The translations under genes were made by a program, and so were the position numbers. From Atrina japonica (lineage: Eukaryota > Mollusca > Bivalvia > Pterioida > Pinnidae), in assembly GCA_030159075.1 (NCBI GenBank), contig BROG01000347.1, forward strand, positions 455,501 to 519,500: DNA of 64,000 nucleotides, written 5' to 3'. This document shows positions 43,945-57,864 of the stretch, in pieces. How positions within the stretch are numbered: the stretch's first letter is position 1; each line of letters begins with the position of its first letter. The notes beneath the pieces are model-generated. The model saw only the letters and a list, made by a program, of their open reading frames with translations. It ran no database searches and had not been told where the DNA came from.

Positions 43945-46420
43945 ATCAATACATTGTACAGAAAAGGATAGAATAATCAACACTTTGTACAGTAAAGGAT
44001 AGAATAACTGACCACTAATAATCAACACTTTGTACAGTAAAGGATAGAATAACTGACCACTAATAATTAATACTTTGTACAGCAAAGGATAGAATAACTG
44101 ACCACTAATAATCAATACTTTGTAAAGTAAAGGATAGAATGACTGACCACTAATAATCAATACTTTGTAAAGTAAAGGATAGAATGACTGACCACTAATA
44201 ATCAACACTTTGTAAAGTAAAGGATAGAATGACTGACCACTAATAATCAACACTTTGTACAGTAAGGAATATAATAACTGACCACAAATAATCAACACTT
44301 TGTACAGTAAAAGATAGAATAACTGTGTTAATAATCAACACTTTGTACAGTAAGAATATAATAACTGACCACAAATAATCAACACTTTGTACAGTAAAAG
44401 ATAGAATAACTGACCACTAATAATCAACACTTTGTACAGTAAGGAATATAATAACTGACCACAAATAATCAACACTTTGTACAGTAAAAGATAGAATAAC
44501 TGACCACTAATAATCAACACTTTGTACAGTAAGGAATATAATAACTGACCACAAATAATCAACACTTTGTACAGTAAAAGATAGAATAACTGGCCACTAA
44601 TAATCAACACTTTGTAAGGTAAAGGATAGAATAACTGACCACTAATAACCAATACTTTGTACAGTAAAGGATAGAATAACTGACCACTAATAATCAACAC
44701 TTTGTAAAGTAAAGGATAGAATGACTGACCACTAATAATCAATACTTTGTAAAGTAAAGGATAGAATGACTGACCACTAATAATCAACACTTTGTAAAGT
44801 AAAGGATAGAATGACTGACCACTAATAATCAACACTTTGTAAAGTAAAGGATAGAATGACTGACCACTAATAATCAACACTTTGTAAAGTAAAGGATAGA
44901 ATGACTGACCACTAATAATCAACACTTTGTAAAGTAAAGGATAGAATGACTGACCACTAATAATCAACACTTTGTAAAGTAAAGGATAGAATGACTGACC
45001 ACTAATAATCAACACTGTGTAAAGTAAAGGATAGAATGACTGACCACTAATAATCAATACTGTGTAAAGTAAAGGATAGAATGACTGACCACTAATAATC
45101 AACACTTTGTACAGTAAGGAATATAATAACTGACCACAAATAATCAACACTTTGTACAGTAAAAGATAGAATAACTGGCCACTAATAATCAACACTTTGT
45201 AAGGTAAAGGATAGAATAACTGACCACTAATAACCAATACTTTGTACAGTAAAGGATAGAATAACTGACCACTAATAATCAACACTTTGTACAGTAAGGA
45301 ATATAATAACTGACCACAAATAATCAACACTTTGTACAGTAAAAGATAGAATAACTGGCCACTAATAATCAACACTTTGTACAACAAAGGATAGAATAAC
45401 TGACCACTAATAATCAATGCTTTGTACAGTAATGAATATAATAATTGACCAATCAACACTTTATACAGCAATAGATAGAATAACTGACCACTAATAATCA
45501 ATACTTTGTACAGTAAGGAATATGATAACTGACCACTAATAATCAACACTTTATACAGCAAAAGATAGAATAACTGACCACTAATAATCAATACTTTGTA
45601 CAGTAAGGAATATGATAACTGACCACTAATAATCAACACTTTATACAGCAAAAGATAGAATAACTGACCACTAATAATCAACACTTTGTACAGCAAAAGA
45701 GAGAATAACTGACCACTGATAATCAATACTTTGTACAGTAAAGGATAGAATAATTGACCACTAATAATCAACACTTTGTACAGCAAAAGAGAGAATAACT
45801 GACCACTAATAATCAACACTTTATACAGCAAAGGATAGAATAACTGACCACTAATAATCAATACTTTGTACAGCAAAGGATAGAATAACTGTCCACTAAT
45901 AATCAATGCTTTGTACAGTAATGAATATAATAACTGACCAATCAACACTTTATACAGCAAAAGATAGAATAACTGACCACTAATAATCAATACTTTGTAC
46001 AGTAAGGAATATGATAACTGACCACTAATAATCAACACTTTATACAGCAAAAGATAGAATAACTGACCACTAATAATCAATACTTTGTACAGTAAAGGAT
46101 AAAATAACTGGCCACTAATAATCAACACTTTATACAGCAAAGGATAGAATAACTGACCACTAATAATCAACACTTTGTACAGCAAAAGATAGAATAACTG
46201 ACCACTAATAATCAATACTTTGTACAGTAACGGATAGAATAACTGGCCACTAATAATCAACACTTTATACAGCAAAGGATAGAATAACTGACCACTAATA
46301 ATCAATACTTTGTACAGCAAAGGCTAGAATAAGTGATCACTTATAATTAACATTTTGTACAACAAAGGATAGAATAACTGACCACTGATTCGTAAAAGAT
46401 AGAATAACCGACCAATAATA
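43945..46420. repeat. 45-bp minisatellite, about 55 copies
   Basis: The unit is ATCAACACTTTGTACAGTAA followed by AGGATAGAATAACTGACCAC and TAATA. Since 45 is 15 codons, the minus strand stays open for hundreds of codons (15-residue unit like YKVLIISGQLFYPLL, 661 codons at 44335-46320). Variants occur in blocks: TTTGTAAAGT units dominate at 44700-45080 and TTTATACAGC units at 45450-46280. This suggests local amplification. There is no sign of a real gene. Confidence 0.97.
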
Positions 46421-46429
46421 ACCATTAAA

Positions 46430-47385
46430 ATGAGATTATTTTCACTGCAGCGAATGTTTTGTTTTTTATATTTTTTACTATAAGCAAGAATTTTAAATGT
46501 TTACGACTGTCTTTCTTCATTAATTATTTGTTTAGCAACAAGTCACATCAAATGCTAGAGGCTTTAGTAAATTAGATGAACTTTGTCAAGCACAGCAATA
46601 TTTTCAATTATACGGTGACTACCATAAATTTAGAAGCGGGATATAAATTCCGGTTACATTGTGCCCGGCAAAGGACCATCGGACCAACGTGAATGAACAG
46701 TTTGACTTTCCCTACAGCCAGCTTTGAAACATAACAAGTATAAATAATAATACATAGGTAAACCTATGGAGAGGGCGAAAACATTCGTCAACAGTTTATC
46801 CCTTTGAGATTTTGTCGTGTTGCCCACTGTCGGGGGAAACACGAAAAAATCCCCAAAGGGATTAATGTTCATTTTTTTTTTATCACGTAGGCCTAAATGT
46901 CCCTATCATTCACTAATTGTTTTAAACAAAATATTGAGTGGCTGACTGTTCCGTTTGTGCTACAACTTAAATAGAATCTATGTTTAATTTATTAGTCATG
47001 AATTAAATGCAATATTATATTTTTATGCTATATATTTTACTCTACCCCAGAGTATCCATCACTTCGTGCAGTTCACATTACCCGAAAAATGGATGCGCTT
47101 CGTGATTGGGTTCAATGTACACCCCTATTTGTTATGGCCCCTAGTCTCAGTCTGCAAAACGTTTGCTAGTACAGTACTTTATGAAATCGTTTGCAATGCG
47201 CTTTAAAGGAATGACTTTGCAATTCCGACATTTTGTTTATGCCTCGCACAATTTCCCGATGTGAGCAAAATTTTTACGATTAGTTGTACGGGTCCCCGGA
47301 TGTAGTTGGAATAAAAATGTGAGCTTCTCTACATATATGAGGGCTTCGCCCTCTATAAGACGAATGTAAATATAATAACAACATT
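46430..47385. other. Host sequence without a recognisable gene
   Basis: No coding region or repeat recognised. Confidence 0.5.
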
Positions 47386-47389
47386 TTTG

Positions 47390-47560
47390 TACAGTAACTA
47401 TATTTACACACAAAGCGAATTCAGGCTTACGAACACACAAACCGACATCCCGTTTCACGTCAGGCTTAAGTACACACAAACCGAGATCCCGCATCACGTT
47501 GGGCTAATGTTCACATAAATCGAGATCCCGTATCACTTCAGGCTTAAGTACGCGCTACAG
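47390..47560. repeat. About 52-bp direct repeat, three degenerate copies
   Basis: The order CAGGCTTAAGTACACACAAA, CCGAGATCCCG, TATCACTTC recurs three times with substitutions. Confidence 0.75.
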
Positions 47561-47569
47561 GGTAAGACA

Positions 47570-47978
47570 AAGTGGTTGTAAAATAGTAAAAAAGATGATG
47601 ATGACGATGAAGACGACGATGATCATCATCATGTTAAGTGTACTCTGTTTACGAACACCTGTGCTTATCAATGAACAACGTGTTGCCATTTTATCAATGA
47701 ACAAAGTTAGAAGATGTGTAGCCTAATGGTATTGACACAATAACACATTTACAGTGGTCATAATATTTACAGGTATACATAGAATGATACCTTGACCGAT
47801 CAGGCGATGAATCTCTATATTTAGATCATGATATATTGATTAATCTGCTAAAGCTAATTCGAAAGGTTATTCAAATGAGATTAAATGTTCTTAAATTATG
47901 AACTGGGTGCAGATCACAACGATTCCAGAAAATATAATATTTTAAAAATTTTCCTCGTTTAAATCAATTATCACCCAT

Positions 47979-48066
<88 letters not shown>

Positions 48067-48272
48067 TATTAATCATTTCCTTTAATGTACATTCATTTCC
48101 ATGTAGTTACTAGTTAATTTTCATTTCCATCTATCTTTTCCATTTTAATATTAAGTGGTTTTAAATGCATTATTATCAATATCATTTAACATCTTTGTAC
48201 TTAGTGATTTACCCTTTTTTCACCTTTTTCTATAATAAACCCTGGTAAATCATAAAGTTCACACACACACAC

Positions 48273-48319
<47 letters not shown>

Positions 48320-48735
48320 ATATATTATATATATATATTTTATACAAAGACCCCCTTAGGGACACAACAAAACAAGTCTTTATAGGGAGGTGGTCTATAT
48401 ATAGAGGTTGATTTGTAGATAAATGGTATAACTGAGGACAGTAAAAACAGTCTTTGTAACCAAGTGGTCTTTATACACAGGTGGTCGCTAAAGCAAGTTA
48501 TATATATAATGAAAAAATGAAATAGTTCACTGAATAATGCAAATATTGCTAGATAGATAAATTCAGAAAAAAGTGGTTTAATTTCCCCATATTATGTTTT
48601 ATTATGAAGCAAATACTAGACTAATATTGAGGCTTGAAACACATTTTACCTACCTTACTTAATGTAGGTTCTTTTTTATCCACGGCAAACATTAGGCATC
48701 CATTTCACATTTTAAGGCTTTATATTCTCTCTCTT
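47570..48735. other. Host sequence with two microsatellites; no gene
   Basis: A long (TA)n lies at about 47981-48062 and a (CA)n at about 48260-48313. At 48370-48500 the word GGTGGTCT and variants recur, typical of a dispersed repeat that reappears at 61150-61310. Confidence 0.6.
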
Positions 48736-48739
48736 ACAC

Positions 48740-49510
48740 GCGCGCTCCCTCTCCTTATTCATGTTTTCTTCCACTCTTTCTTAGTCACTCTCTTCCCTCC
48801 CTCTCTAAACTATCTAGTCTCCCCCTCTCTCTCATATTCCCTCCCTCTCTCCCACACACTCTCTCCCCTTTTCTCACATACTCACTCCCCTCCCTCTCTT
48901 TCCCATAAACTTTTACTCCCCTTTTCTCACATACTCTCTCCCCTCCCCTCTCTCTCTTTTCAATAATCTCTCCCCTCCCTCTTTCTCCCACACACTCTCT
49001 CCCCTCCCTCTCACCCACACACTCTCTCCCCTCCCCTCTCCCCTTTTCTTACATACTCTCTCCCCTCCCCCTCTCTCCCTTTTTTCTCAATACTCTCTGC
49101 CCTCCCTCTCTCTCCCACACACTATCTCCCCTTTTCTCACACTCTCCCCACACTCTATCCCCTTTTCTCACATACTCTCTGCCCTCCCTCTCTCTCCCAC
49201 ACACTATCTCCCCTTGTCTCACATACTCTCTTCCCTCCCTCTCACCCACACACTCTCCCCTCCCTCTCTCTCCCCTTTTCTTACATACTCTCTCCCCTCC
49301 CCTCTCTCTCCCTTTTTTCTCAATACTCTCTGCCCTCCCTCTCTCTCCCACACACTATCTCCCCTTTTCTCACACTCTCCCCCACACTCTATCCCCTTTT
49401 CTCACATACTCTCTTCTATCCCTCTCTCTCCCACACACCCTCTCCCACATACTCTCTCCCCTACACACACACACTCTCTCTCCACTTCTCTCACATACTC
49501 TTTCTCTTTC
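48740..49510. repeat. Polypyrimidine (TC-rich) minisatellite
   Basis: Irregular repeats of words such as ACACTCTCTCCCC, CTCCCTCTCTCTC and CTTTTCTCACATA cover about 770 bp with almost no purines on the + strand except A. The opposite strand reads as Arg/Glu/Gly-rich open frames, which are artefacts. Such tracts can form triplex DNA. Confidence 0.92.
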
Positions 49511-49569
49511 TCAATCACTCAAACTATCACACGAGCGTCTCTGTGGAAACTGATACATGACAATTACGT

Positions 49570-50015
49570 GTAATGTTATACCTTCAAAACATTTAGAGAA
49601 CTAGAGACAGAATGGGATTTAACTGTCTTTATATAGTTATAACGATAGCATGATTACATCGCCTGATGAGGAGATCAGATCAACTTCAAGTATTAATTGA
49701 TTTCGTTACAAAGGTAGAAAATGTAAATATCTCGGATCATATTTAACGGTGGTTGTGTAAGGTGAGAAAGGACAAATCGTCCTCACTGCAAATATCACAA
49801 AGATCACCTGTTGCAGGTGTCGCGCATTTTAACCTCATGTATTACGATAATGTAAGCAAATCATGTCAAATTTCATCTCATGTCCAATTCCTCCCATGAT
49901 ACGAAATCGATAGATTAATAGCAGTCGAATAACAACAACAACAACATCAACAACAAGAACAAACAGGGAAGGGCAGATACAATCGTATTAAAGTACAAAA
50001 TCGATGACAGTTGTA
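49570..50015. other. Host sequence without a recognisable gene
   Basis: No coding region or defined repeat apart from a short (AAC)n-like patch at about 49930-49960. Confidence 0.5.
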
Positions 50016-50019
50016 TCAA

Positions 50020-52697
50020 ACCACAAAATTAAAATGTAAATGACAGTTATATTATCATATAAAATCAAACATCAAATGGCAGTTATATCAAACAACGGAA
50101 CTTAACAGTAAATGGCAGTTGTATCACCAAAGCCAGTATCCAACGGTAAATGGCAGCTTTATAATAACAGAATCTAGCTTTAAATGACAGTTGTATAATC
50201 ACAGAAACTAACAGTAAATGACAGCTTTATAAGCACAGAATCAAACTGTAAATGAAGTTGTATAATCACAAAATCTAACAGTAAATGACAGTTGTATAAT
50301 CACAGAATCTAACAGTAAATGACAGTTGTATAATCACAGAATCTAACTGTAAATGACAGTTGTATAATCACAGAATCTAAATGAAAATAACAGTTTTTGT
50401 ATAATCACTTTCTCAAACTGTAAATGAAAGTTGTATCAAACTACAGAATCTAACAGTGAATGAAAATTGTATCATCACATGATCTAAAAGTAAATGACAG
50501 CTGTATCATTACAAAATGTAACTGTAAATGACAGTTGTATTAAACCGCAGAATCAAACAATAAATAGCAGCTGCATCATATTAAAATCTAACCGTAAATG
50601 GCAGTTGTATCATCACTTAATCTAATTGTAAACGACAGTTGTATCATCATATAATCAAACTGCAAATGACAGTTGTATCATAAAATCAACCAGTAAATGG
50701 AGTTGTATCATCGCCGAATCTCGCTGTAAATGATAGTTGTATCAAACAACAAAATCTAACTGTAAATGACAGTCGCATTATCAAATTATCTAACTGTAAA
50801 TGACAGTAGTATCAAACTACAGGATCAAACATTACATTATAGCTGTATCATCACAGAATCAAACTGTAAATGATAGCTGTATCATCACAGAATCTATTTG
50901 TAAATGACAGTTGTATCATCACACAATCTAATTGTAAATGACAGTTGTATCAAGCCACAGGATAAAAACAGTAAATTACAGCTGTATCAATAGAGAATCC
51001 AACAATAAATTGTAGTTATATCAAACTTCAAAATCAAATAGTAAATGATAATTGTATCAAACCACAGGATCAAACAGTAAAAGCTGTATTACACATAATT
51101 TAGCTGTAAATGATAGTTGTATCATCACAGAATCTAATTGTAAATGACAGTTGTATTACACATAATTTAGCTGTAAATGATAGTTGTATCATCATGAAAT
51201 GAAAACGTAAAGGTCAGTTGTATCATCACAGTAAAGTGCATTTTTATCAAACCACAAAATCAAAAAGTAAACCGAAGTTGTATCAAACCACAGAATCTAC
51301 CTGTAAATGACAGTCGTATCATCTGTAAATCGAACCACGGGATCAAACAGTAAATGGTCGCTCTACCATCAAAGAATCTAACTGTAAATGGCAGCTGTAT
51401 AATCTTATTAAATAACTGTAAATGATAGTTGTATCATCATAAAAATCAAAACGGAAATGACAGTTGTATCATCACAGAATCTAACTGTAAATGACGTTTG
51501 TATCAAACCACGGGATCAAACAGTAAATGGCAGCCTTATCATCGCAGAATCTCACTGAAAGTGATAGTTGTATCAAACCACAAAATTTAACAGTAAATGA
51601 CAGTTGTATCAAACCACAGGAAACCACGGGATATCGCTGTAGATGACAGTTGTATCATCACAGAATCTCGCTGTAGATGACAGTTGTATCATCACAGAAT
51701 CTCGCTGTAAATGACAGTTGTATGAAACCACACAATGTAACAGTAAATGACAGTTGTATCATCACAGAATCTCGCTGTAGATGATCACAGAATCTAACTA
51801 TAAATGACGTTTGTATCAAACCACATGATCAAACAGTAAATGGCAGCTGTATCATCGCAAAATCTCGCCGTAAGTGATAGTTGTATCAAACCACAAAATT
51901 TAACAGTAAATGACATTTGTATCAAACCACAGGAAACCACGGGATATCGCTGTAAATGACAGTTGTATCATCACAGAATCTAACTGTAAATGACGTTTGT
52001 ATCAAACCACGGGATCAAACAGTAAATGGCAGCCTTATCATCGCAGAATCTCGCTGAAAGTGATAGTTGTATCAAACCACAAAATTTAACAGTAAATGAC
52101 ATTTGTATCAAACCACAGGAAACCACGGGATATCGCTGTAGATGACAGTTGTATCATCACAGAATCTCGCTGTAAATGACAGTTGTATCATCACAGAATC
52201 TAACTGTAAATGACAGTTGTATGAAACCACACAATGTAACAGTAAATGACAGTTGTATCATCACGGAATCTAACTGTAAGTGACAGTTGTATCATCACAG
52301 AATCTCGCTGTAATAACAGTTGTATCAAACCACACAATGTAACAGTAAATAACAGTTGTATAATCACGGAATCTAACTGTAAGTGACAGTTGTATCAAAC
52401 CACACAATGTAAAAGTAAATGGCAGTTGTATCATCACGGAATCTAACTGTAAGTGACAGTTGTATCAAACCACACAATGTAAAAGTAAATGACAGTTGTA
52501 TCATCACGGAATCTAACTGTAAGTGACAGTTGTATCAAACCACACAATGTAAAAGTAAATGGCAGTTGTATCATCACGGAATCTAACTGTAAGTGACAGT
52601 TGTATCAAACCACACAATGTAAAAGTAAATGGCAGTTGTATCATCACGGAATCTAACTGTAAGTGACAGTTGTATCAAACCACACAATGTAAAAGTA
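50020..52697. repeat. About 34-bp minisatellite with a 70-bp higher-order unit at the right end
   Basis: The basic word is ACAGTTGTATCATCACAGAA followed by TCTAACTGTAAATG, with many variants and spacing changes over 2.7 kb. From about 52382 the array becomes regular, with a 70-bp unit combining ATCAAACCACACAATGTAAA and ATCATCACGGAATCTAACTG, about four to five near-identical copies. Stop codons are frequent in all frames. Confidence 0.93.
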
Positions 52698-52699
52698 GT

Positions 52700-53940
52700 G
52701 CACACATACACTGCAATTAGTCAGAAAATGATAACAACAACATGATACAAACACCCCTAATTAGCGATCGCACGTGTTATATCGATACGGAAAGCGTGCA
52801 AAACATGAATATACGTCAAATTATGGGAAGTATTTTTATCGAAAACTGCAATTATTCATTTTTCTAAATAAAAATATTGTATTTCTATACATATACGTTT
52901 ATCACTTTCAAGTTAAACGAATGTATTGATATTCTCCGACCAGTTTGAGACACCACGATTGAACAAAAGTGTTATATAAATTGACAGATTGAGGTTGCTT
53001 CAGGGGAAATTCAAAGAAGGGTGGCAAATTATTAATTTGTTTTCAGCTTCATTTCCTTTCTCAAAGCATTTCAACGCTCTATTTCTCATTTTCTGTTCTT
53101 AGACGTACAGCATAATTTCTTTATGGATTCTATCTCTATTCTTTTTCTGTATTTTGTGTTTTGTTTGCTTTCTACCTGTATGGAAACGTGTTTACGTCTT
53201 TGTGGAATGTTGGTAAACTCGGACACATCTCAGTTCGTGCCTATCTCAACTCATATCCACTTTGGCTAAGTCATGCCTACGGTTGACTGACTCGTAACCA
53301 AAACAGTTGGAAGAGTCGTACTCATCATTTTACTAATTTGTACACAATAACGAAGGAATTATGGTTACACCGATGACTTAGTTCTCAAGCACATAGAAAA
53401 AAATACCCGGTTTCGATCATTTTTCTACGTAGGAATCACGAATACCCGTTACTCTTTTTCGCTTTGTTCCATTCCGTAAAGTTTTGTCGGGCTAGTTATT
53501 GCTCATATCATGTAACATCAACAGAATGTCGGGCAAGATCCCGCCCGGTTTCGTAATATTAACACTGATAACATTCAATGATATTGTGTCTGAGTTCTTC
53601 TCCTGGGATTTAATTGTTGATAGATGTTGGAATCCTTTCTTATAACGACTACCAGTGCCGTCACTTCCTTGTAGGCTGCTTTTCACATCTGGCATCTAGC
53701 ACTGCATGGTATCTAGACTCTATGTCATATATGTAATATCAAATGTTTAACAGAAAGTTCTCTGAAGTTGCATATTATTATGACAAACGGTCTATTGACC
53801 CATACCAGTAGGAAAAATTACCCGTTTTCCAGATAACTTTTTTACGGATCTAGAAACTAGAAAAGATGACCCAGGATTTTCTACCATAGAAAATAACCCA
53901 AGTATATTTTTAAAATAGAAAAAAAGTTAATAATGACCAT
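52700..53940. other. Host sequence without a recognisable gene
   Basis: No coding region or repeat recognised. Confidence 0.5.
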
Positions 53941-53944
53941 GTAG

Positions 53945-54111
53945 TTTCATGTGCCCGAAATCACTCGTGCATATTTTTTATTATTCATGAAGCCTCGACC
54001 AGTCCGAGTAAACGGTGCACGCGCATTCGTCAGCTAATCAGATCGAGGCTATTAAACAATGAAACCACGGGTAGGCAAGTGCATAGCGATTCCAGACCGT
54101 GGTTTTACGAC
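53945..54111. repeat. Relative of the inverted-repeat element at 31.3-31.7 kb
   Basis: Carries the same words in another arrangement: TTATTATTCATGAAGC, GAGTAAACGGTGC, GATCGAGGC and GCATAGCGATTCC. The right end again encodes HSDSRPWFYD in the + direction. It is followed by TATATAAACATC and an octamer-like ATGCAAAT at 54140-54147. Only one terminal arm is recognisable. Confidence 0.6.
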
Positions 54112-54264
54112 TTTGAGGGCGCCCATCTATATAAACATCTATGCAAATTCGGGGGTTCTAAATTTCTTTGTTTTCGAAACCAAAATCAAATCGCCAAAAG
54201 CTCGAAAATTGTAACGACCCCTTTACCTTATATCCATATAACCTGGCGAGATGTAGTGCCGTGA

Positions 54265-55595
54265 ACCATTTCTTGACACGGACACGTTCAAATTTTCGGT
54301 AATAAAGAATAGCGTCATTAAATTTACACTGACAAGAAAAATCTTCTTTCTTGTTGTCGTACATACGAGTATCAAGTGAAAAATATTTTTTCCATAAAAT
54401 TTGTCATAACCAAAAATTGAGTAGAATCATTGAGTAGAATCAAAATAAACAAAAAGTTAATCCGCCTATCACGTTTTGTGAAGTAGACAATACCAACGAA
54501 GTACTTCTGAAGCCAATTCATTTCCACAGATAGTTGTATGTCAATTCAATGCCAGACGGCATTATAGTAATTACCTTGTTGGTAAATAGATGTATACCTT
54601 CATAAATAATTTTACAATCAAACAGGCGACGGGCACGAATGAGTTAATCAATGGGCACGAGTCAGCTAAAACATGGGTACGAGTCAACCAATTCACTTAG
54701 GTACGAGTTGTGATAGATAAGGGATAACAATAACCCATATGTTGAACTTATTCATCTGAGGTTGCCTTGAATATAACGCAACTCCGTTTGTATTTATTGT
54801 CGTTACGAGTAAAAATCATTTTTTAAATCTACAATCTCAGATTACTAGTAAACAGAGAATGACTCAGAAGTGTAAATAATGGGAAGACAATTACTTTATA
54901 TAAACATTTGGCAAAGTATATTGTCATAAAAATTAACACGCCGGTCATGTGCCTTTAAAGTTATGTCGTGATACTAAAACAGCTAATGACAGTTTGTAGC
55001 CTATAATAATATAACAAAAACATCTAATGGGAGTTGTTATGGATCAGAATTACCCTAAAGTATACCAACAAAAATCAAGAACACAGTAAAGTAAATTTAT
55101 GAATTTTATTAACAACAATAAATTAAAAGCTTACTCTAAATGATAGTTTACAAATTATAAAAATCACAACTCTCGATATTTTTGTTCAGTTCCATTTCAG
55201 AGATCCACTCGATAACACAATAAATTCCAATCCGAATGTAATAGGCTACTAAAAGGGTTCAATCGATTGCACAATCAATTCCAATTTGTATGTAATATTT
55301 GTGTATTTCGTAAAAATTCCTATATGTCAAATGTGGTCTGCTCTTCTATAACTTGGTATTAAAATTATCTCAGCTGTTCTAAACTTGATCTGACTAAAGA
55401 TCTGACAATCTACATGTATATACCCTAGTTCAGTCCTAGCAAACACTAGATCAGGAATAATCAAGAAAATTGTCTTTCTAGTACGGTCAGGAAATCCCCT
55501 ATGGCTAAATATAGTAACATGATGACGGAGTTAGACCGACCTTGAAACAATCACAATAACAAGTGATCTTCCAGAAAAGTTCAGATATTAAAAAT
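54265..55595. other. Host sequence without a recognisable gene
   Basis: No coding region or defined repeat. Confidence 0.5.
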
Positions 55596-55597
55596 AA

Positions 55598-55862
55598 TTG
55601 TTTGTTTGTTTATTGTTGTTTAACATCCCACTCAAGAATCTTTCACTCATTTGGAGATGTAACCAATTGCCAGTGAAGGGCTTCAAAATTTGGCCTATGC
55701 GTGGTACTTACGGCCATTGAGCAGTGAGAGTTCTTTAAAAAACCGACACCTCCTGTGACACGGACCTCGAGTTTTACTGTCGCATCCGAAGGACAGGAGA
55801 CCAACCTGCCGCCGGCTGGACTCGAACTCATGACCTCACGCTATGGACTGAGCCAGGTCGGC
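55598..55862 (-). repeat. tRNA-derived SINE, second family, full-length
   Basis: Read on the minus strand: an A-box-like CCTGGCTCAGTCC, a B box GTTCGAGTCC (55818-55827 on +), then GGTCTCCTGTCCTTCGG, GTCACAGG, ACTGCTCAATGGCC, and a tail with GTTTAACAATAAACAAAC-like sequence. A second, head-less copy is at 60755-60958. Confidence 0.85.
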
Positions 55863-55914
55863 TCTCAAATAATAGTTAAGAAGCACACATCAACCCTCAT
55901 AACACATTTGTATA

Positions 55915-57075
55915 ATAATACAACAAAATAACAGCCGTAGAATAATACAACACAAAGAGCTCATAACAGCCGTAGAATAATACAACAAAAAGAGCTCATA
56001 ACAGCCGTAGAACAATACAACACAAAGAGCTCATAACAGCCGTAGAATAATACAACAAAAAGAGCTCATAACAGCCGTAGAATAATACAACAAAAAGAGC
56101 TCATAACAGCCGTAGAACAATACAACAAAAAGAGCTCATAACAGCCGTAGAATAATACAACGAAAAGAGCTCATAACAGCCGTAGAACAATACAACAAAA
56201 AGAGCTCATAACAGCCGTAGAACAATACAACACAAACAGCTAATAACAGCCGTAGAACAATACAACAAAAAGAGCTCATAACAGCCGTAGAACAATACAA
56301 CAAAAAGAGCTCATAACAGCCGTAGAACAATACAACACAAACAGCTAATAACAGCCGTAGAACAATACAACAAAAAGAGCTCATAACAGCCGTAGAATAA
56401 TACAACACAAAGAGCTCATAACAGCCGTAGAACAATACAACAAAAAGAGCTCATAACAGCTGTAGAACAATACAACACAAAGAGCTCATAACAGCCGTAG
56501 AACAATACAACAAAAAGAGCTCATAACAGCCGTAGAACAATACAACAAAAAGAGCTCATAACAGCCGTAGAATAATACAACAAAAAGAGCTCATAACAGC
56601 CGTAGAACAATACAACAAAAAGAGCTCATAACAGCCGTAGAATAATACAACAAAAAGAGCTCATAACAGCCGTAGAATAATACAACAAAAAGAGCTCATA
56701 ACACATTTGTATAATAATACAACAAAAAGAGCTCATAACAGCCGTAGAATAATACAACAAAAAGAGCTCATAACACATTTGTATAATAATACAACAAAAA
56801 GAGCTCATAACAGCCGTAGAACAATACAACAAAAAGAGCTCATAACAGCCGTAGAACAATACAACAAAAAGAGCTCATAACAGCTGTAGAACAATACAAC
56901 ACAAGCAGCTAATAACAGCTGTAGAATAATACAACAAAAAGAGCTCATAACAGCCGTAGAATAATACAACACAAGCAGCTAATAACAGCTGTAGAATAAT
57001 ACAACACAAACAGCTAATGACAGCCGTATAATAATACAACACAAACAGCTAATAACAGCTGTAGAATAATATATC
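55915..57075. repeat. 35-bp minisatellite, about 32 copies
   Basis: The unit is AGCTCATAACAGCCGTAGAA followed by YAATACAACAAAAAG, with variants AGCTAATAACAGC and ACACATTTGTATAATA. Short minus-strand frames (MSSFCCIVLRLL) come from the repeat. Confidence 0.96.
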
Positions 57076-57089
57076 TCAAACAGCGGTTT

Positions 57090-57255
57090 TAGAGGAGGCA
57101 TGGGGGCGCACGTCTCCCTAAAACTGCCTTTTGAATTTTTTTAAATAGAAAATAGTAAAAATAGTTTTAGTGTCTGGCCTCTCAGAGGTTTTAAAATAAA
57201 AAAAAATGTCTAGACTAAATCCAGAGAAAGGCTTCGCTCCGCTCGGCGACAATAT
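57090..57255. repeat. Dispersed repeat shared with 9120-9340
   Basis: Same order of words as the left-flank copy (GTTTTAGTGTCTGG, CTCTCAGAGG, CTAGACTAAATCCAG, AAGGCTTC). Confidence 0.7.
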
Positions 57256-57259
57256 TCCA

Positions 57260-57832
57260 TCAATACATTTTCGACATCTCAAAGTATGTGAACTTTAATT
57301 TGATCGTATCTGTAAAGCTTTCCAATTCATAATTGTTTTTTAAAAATAACTACATGTTGCTACAGTGTTAAATGAATTATTGCTTCACAATTTATCCAAC
57401 AAATTGTAAAACAGAACATGGTCAATAAGGCTTGTATTATAACAGTCTAGTATAATTCTGTCACCCTAACCCCCACCCCTGAAAAAATTATCGATCCGCA
57501 GCCTAGGGCACGCCCCCCCCCCTCTAACCTAAAATCCTGTATCCGCCTATATATATATTTATTTGGGTATTTATATCATTAAAGAGCTATATATAGAATG
57601 TATATTAGATATACATGTAAATATACAGATAAACAGAAATATATAAATTAGCTAGTTGTCTGATTAGCTGATAAATATTTAATGAGTGTAACTTCTATTT
57701 AAAGCATTATTGTAAACTGAGCATTAATCGTAAAATTTGTTAATATGACTGCCTAATCTAAATATTGGATCAAAATATTCATCGTGCACATTATCATTTG
57801 CATAACTGAATTATTATGTGTATTGACGCGTT

Positions 57833-57864
<32 letters not shown>

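Noticed and set aside
44335..46320. 661-codon open frame on the minus strand
   Set aside because: It is a 45-bp satellite read in a frame that happens to lack stops; every unit is the same 15 residues and there is no start context or domain.
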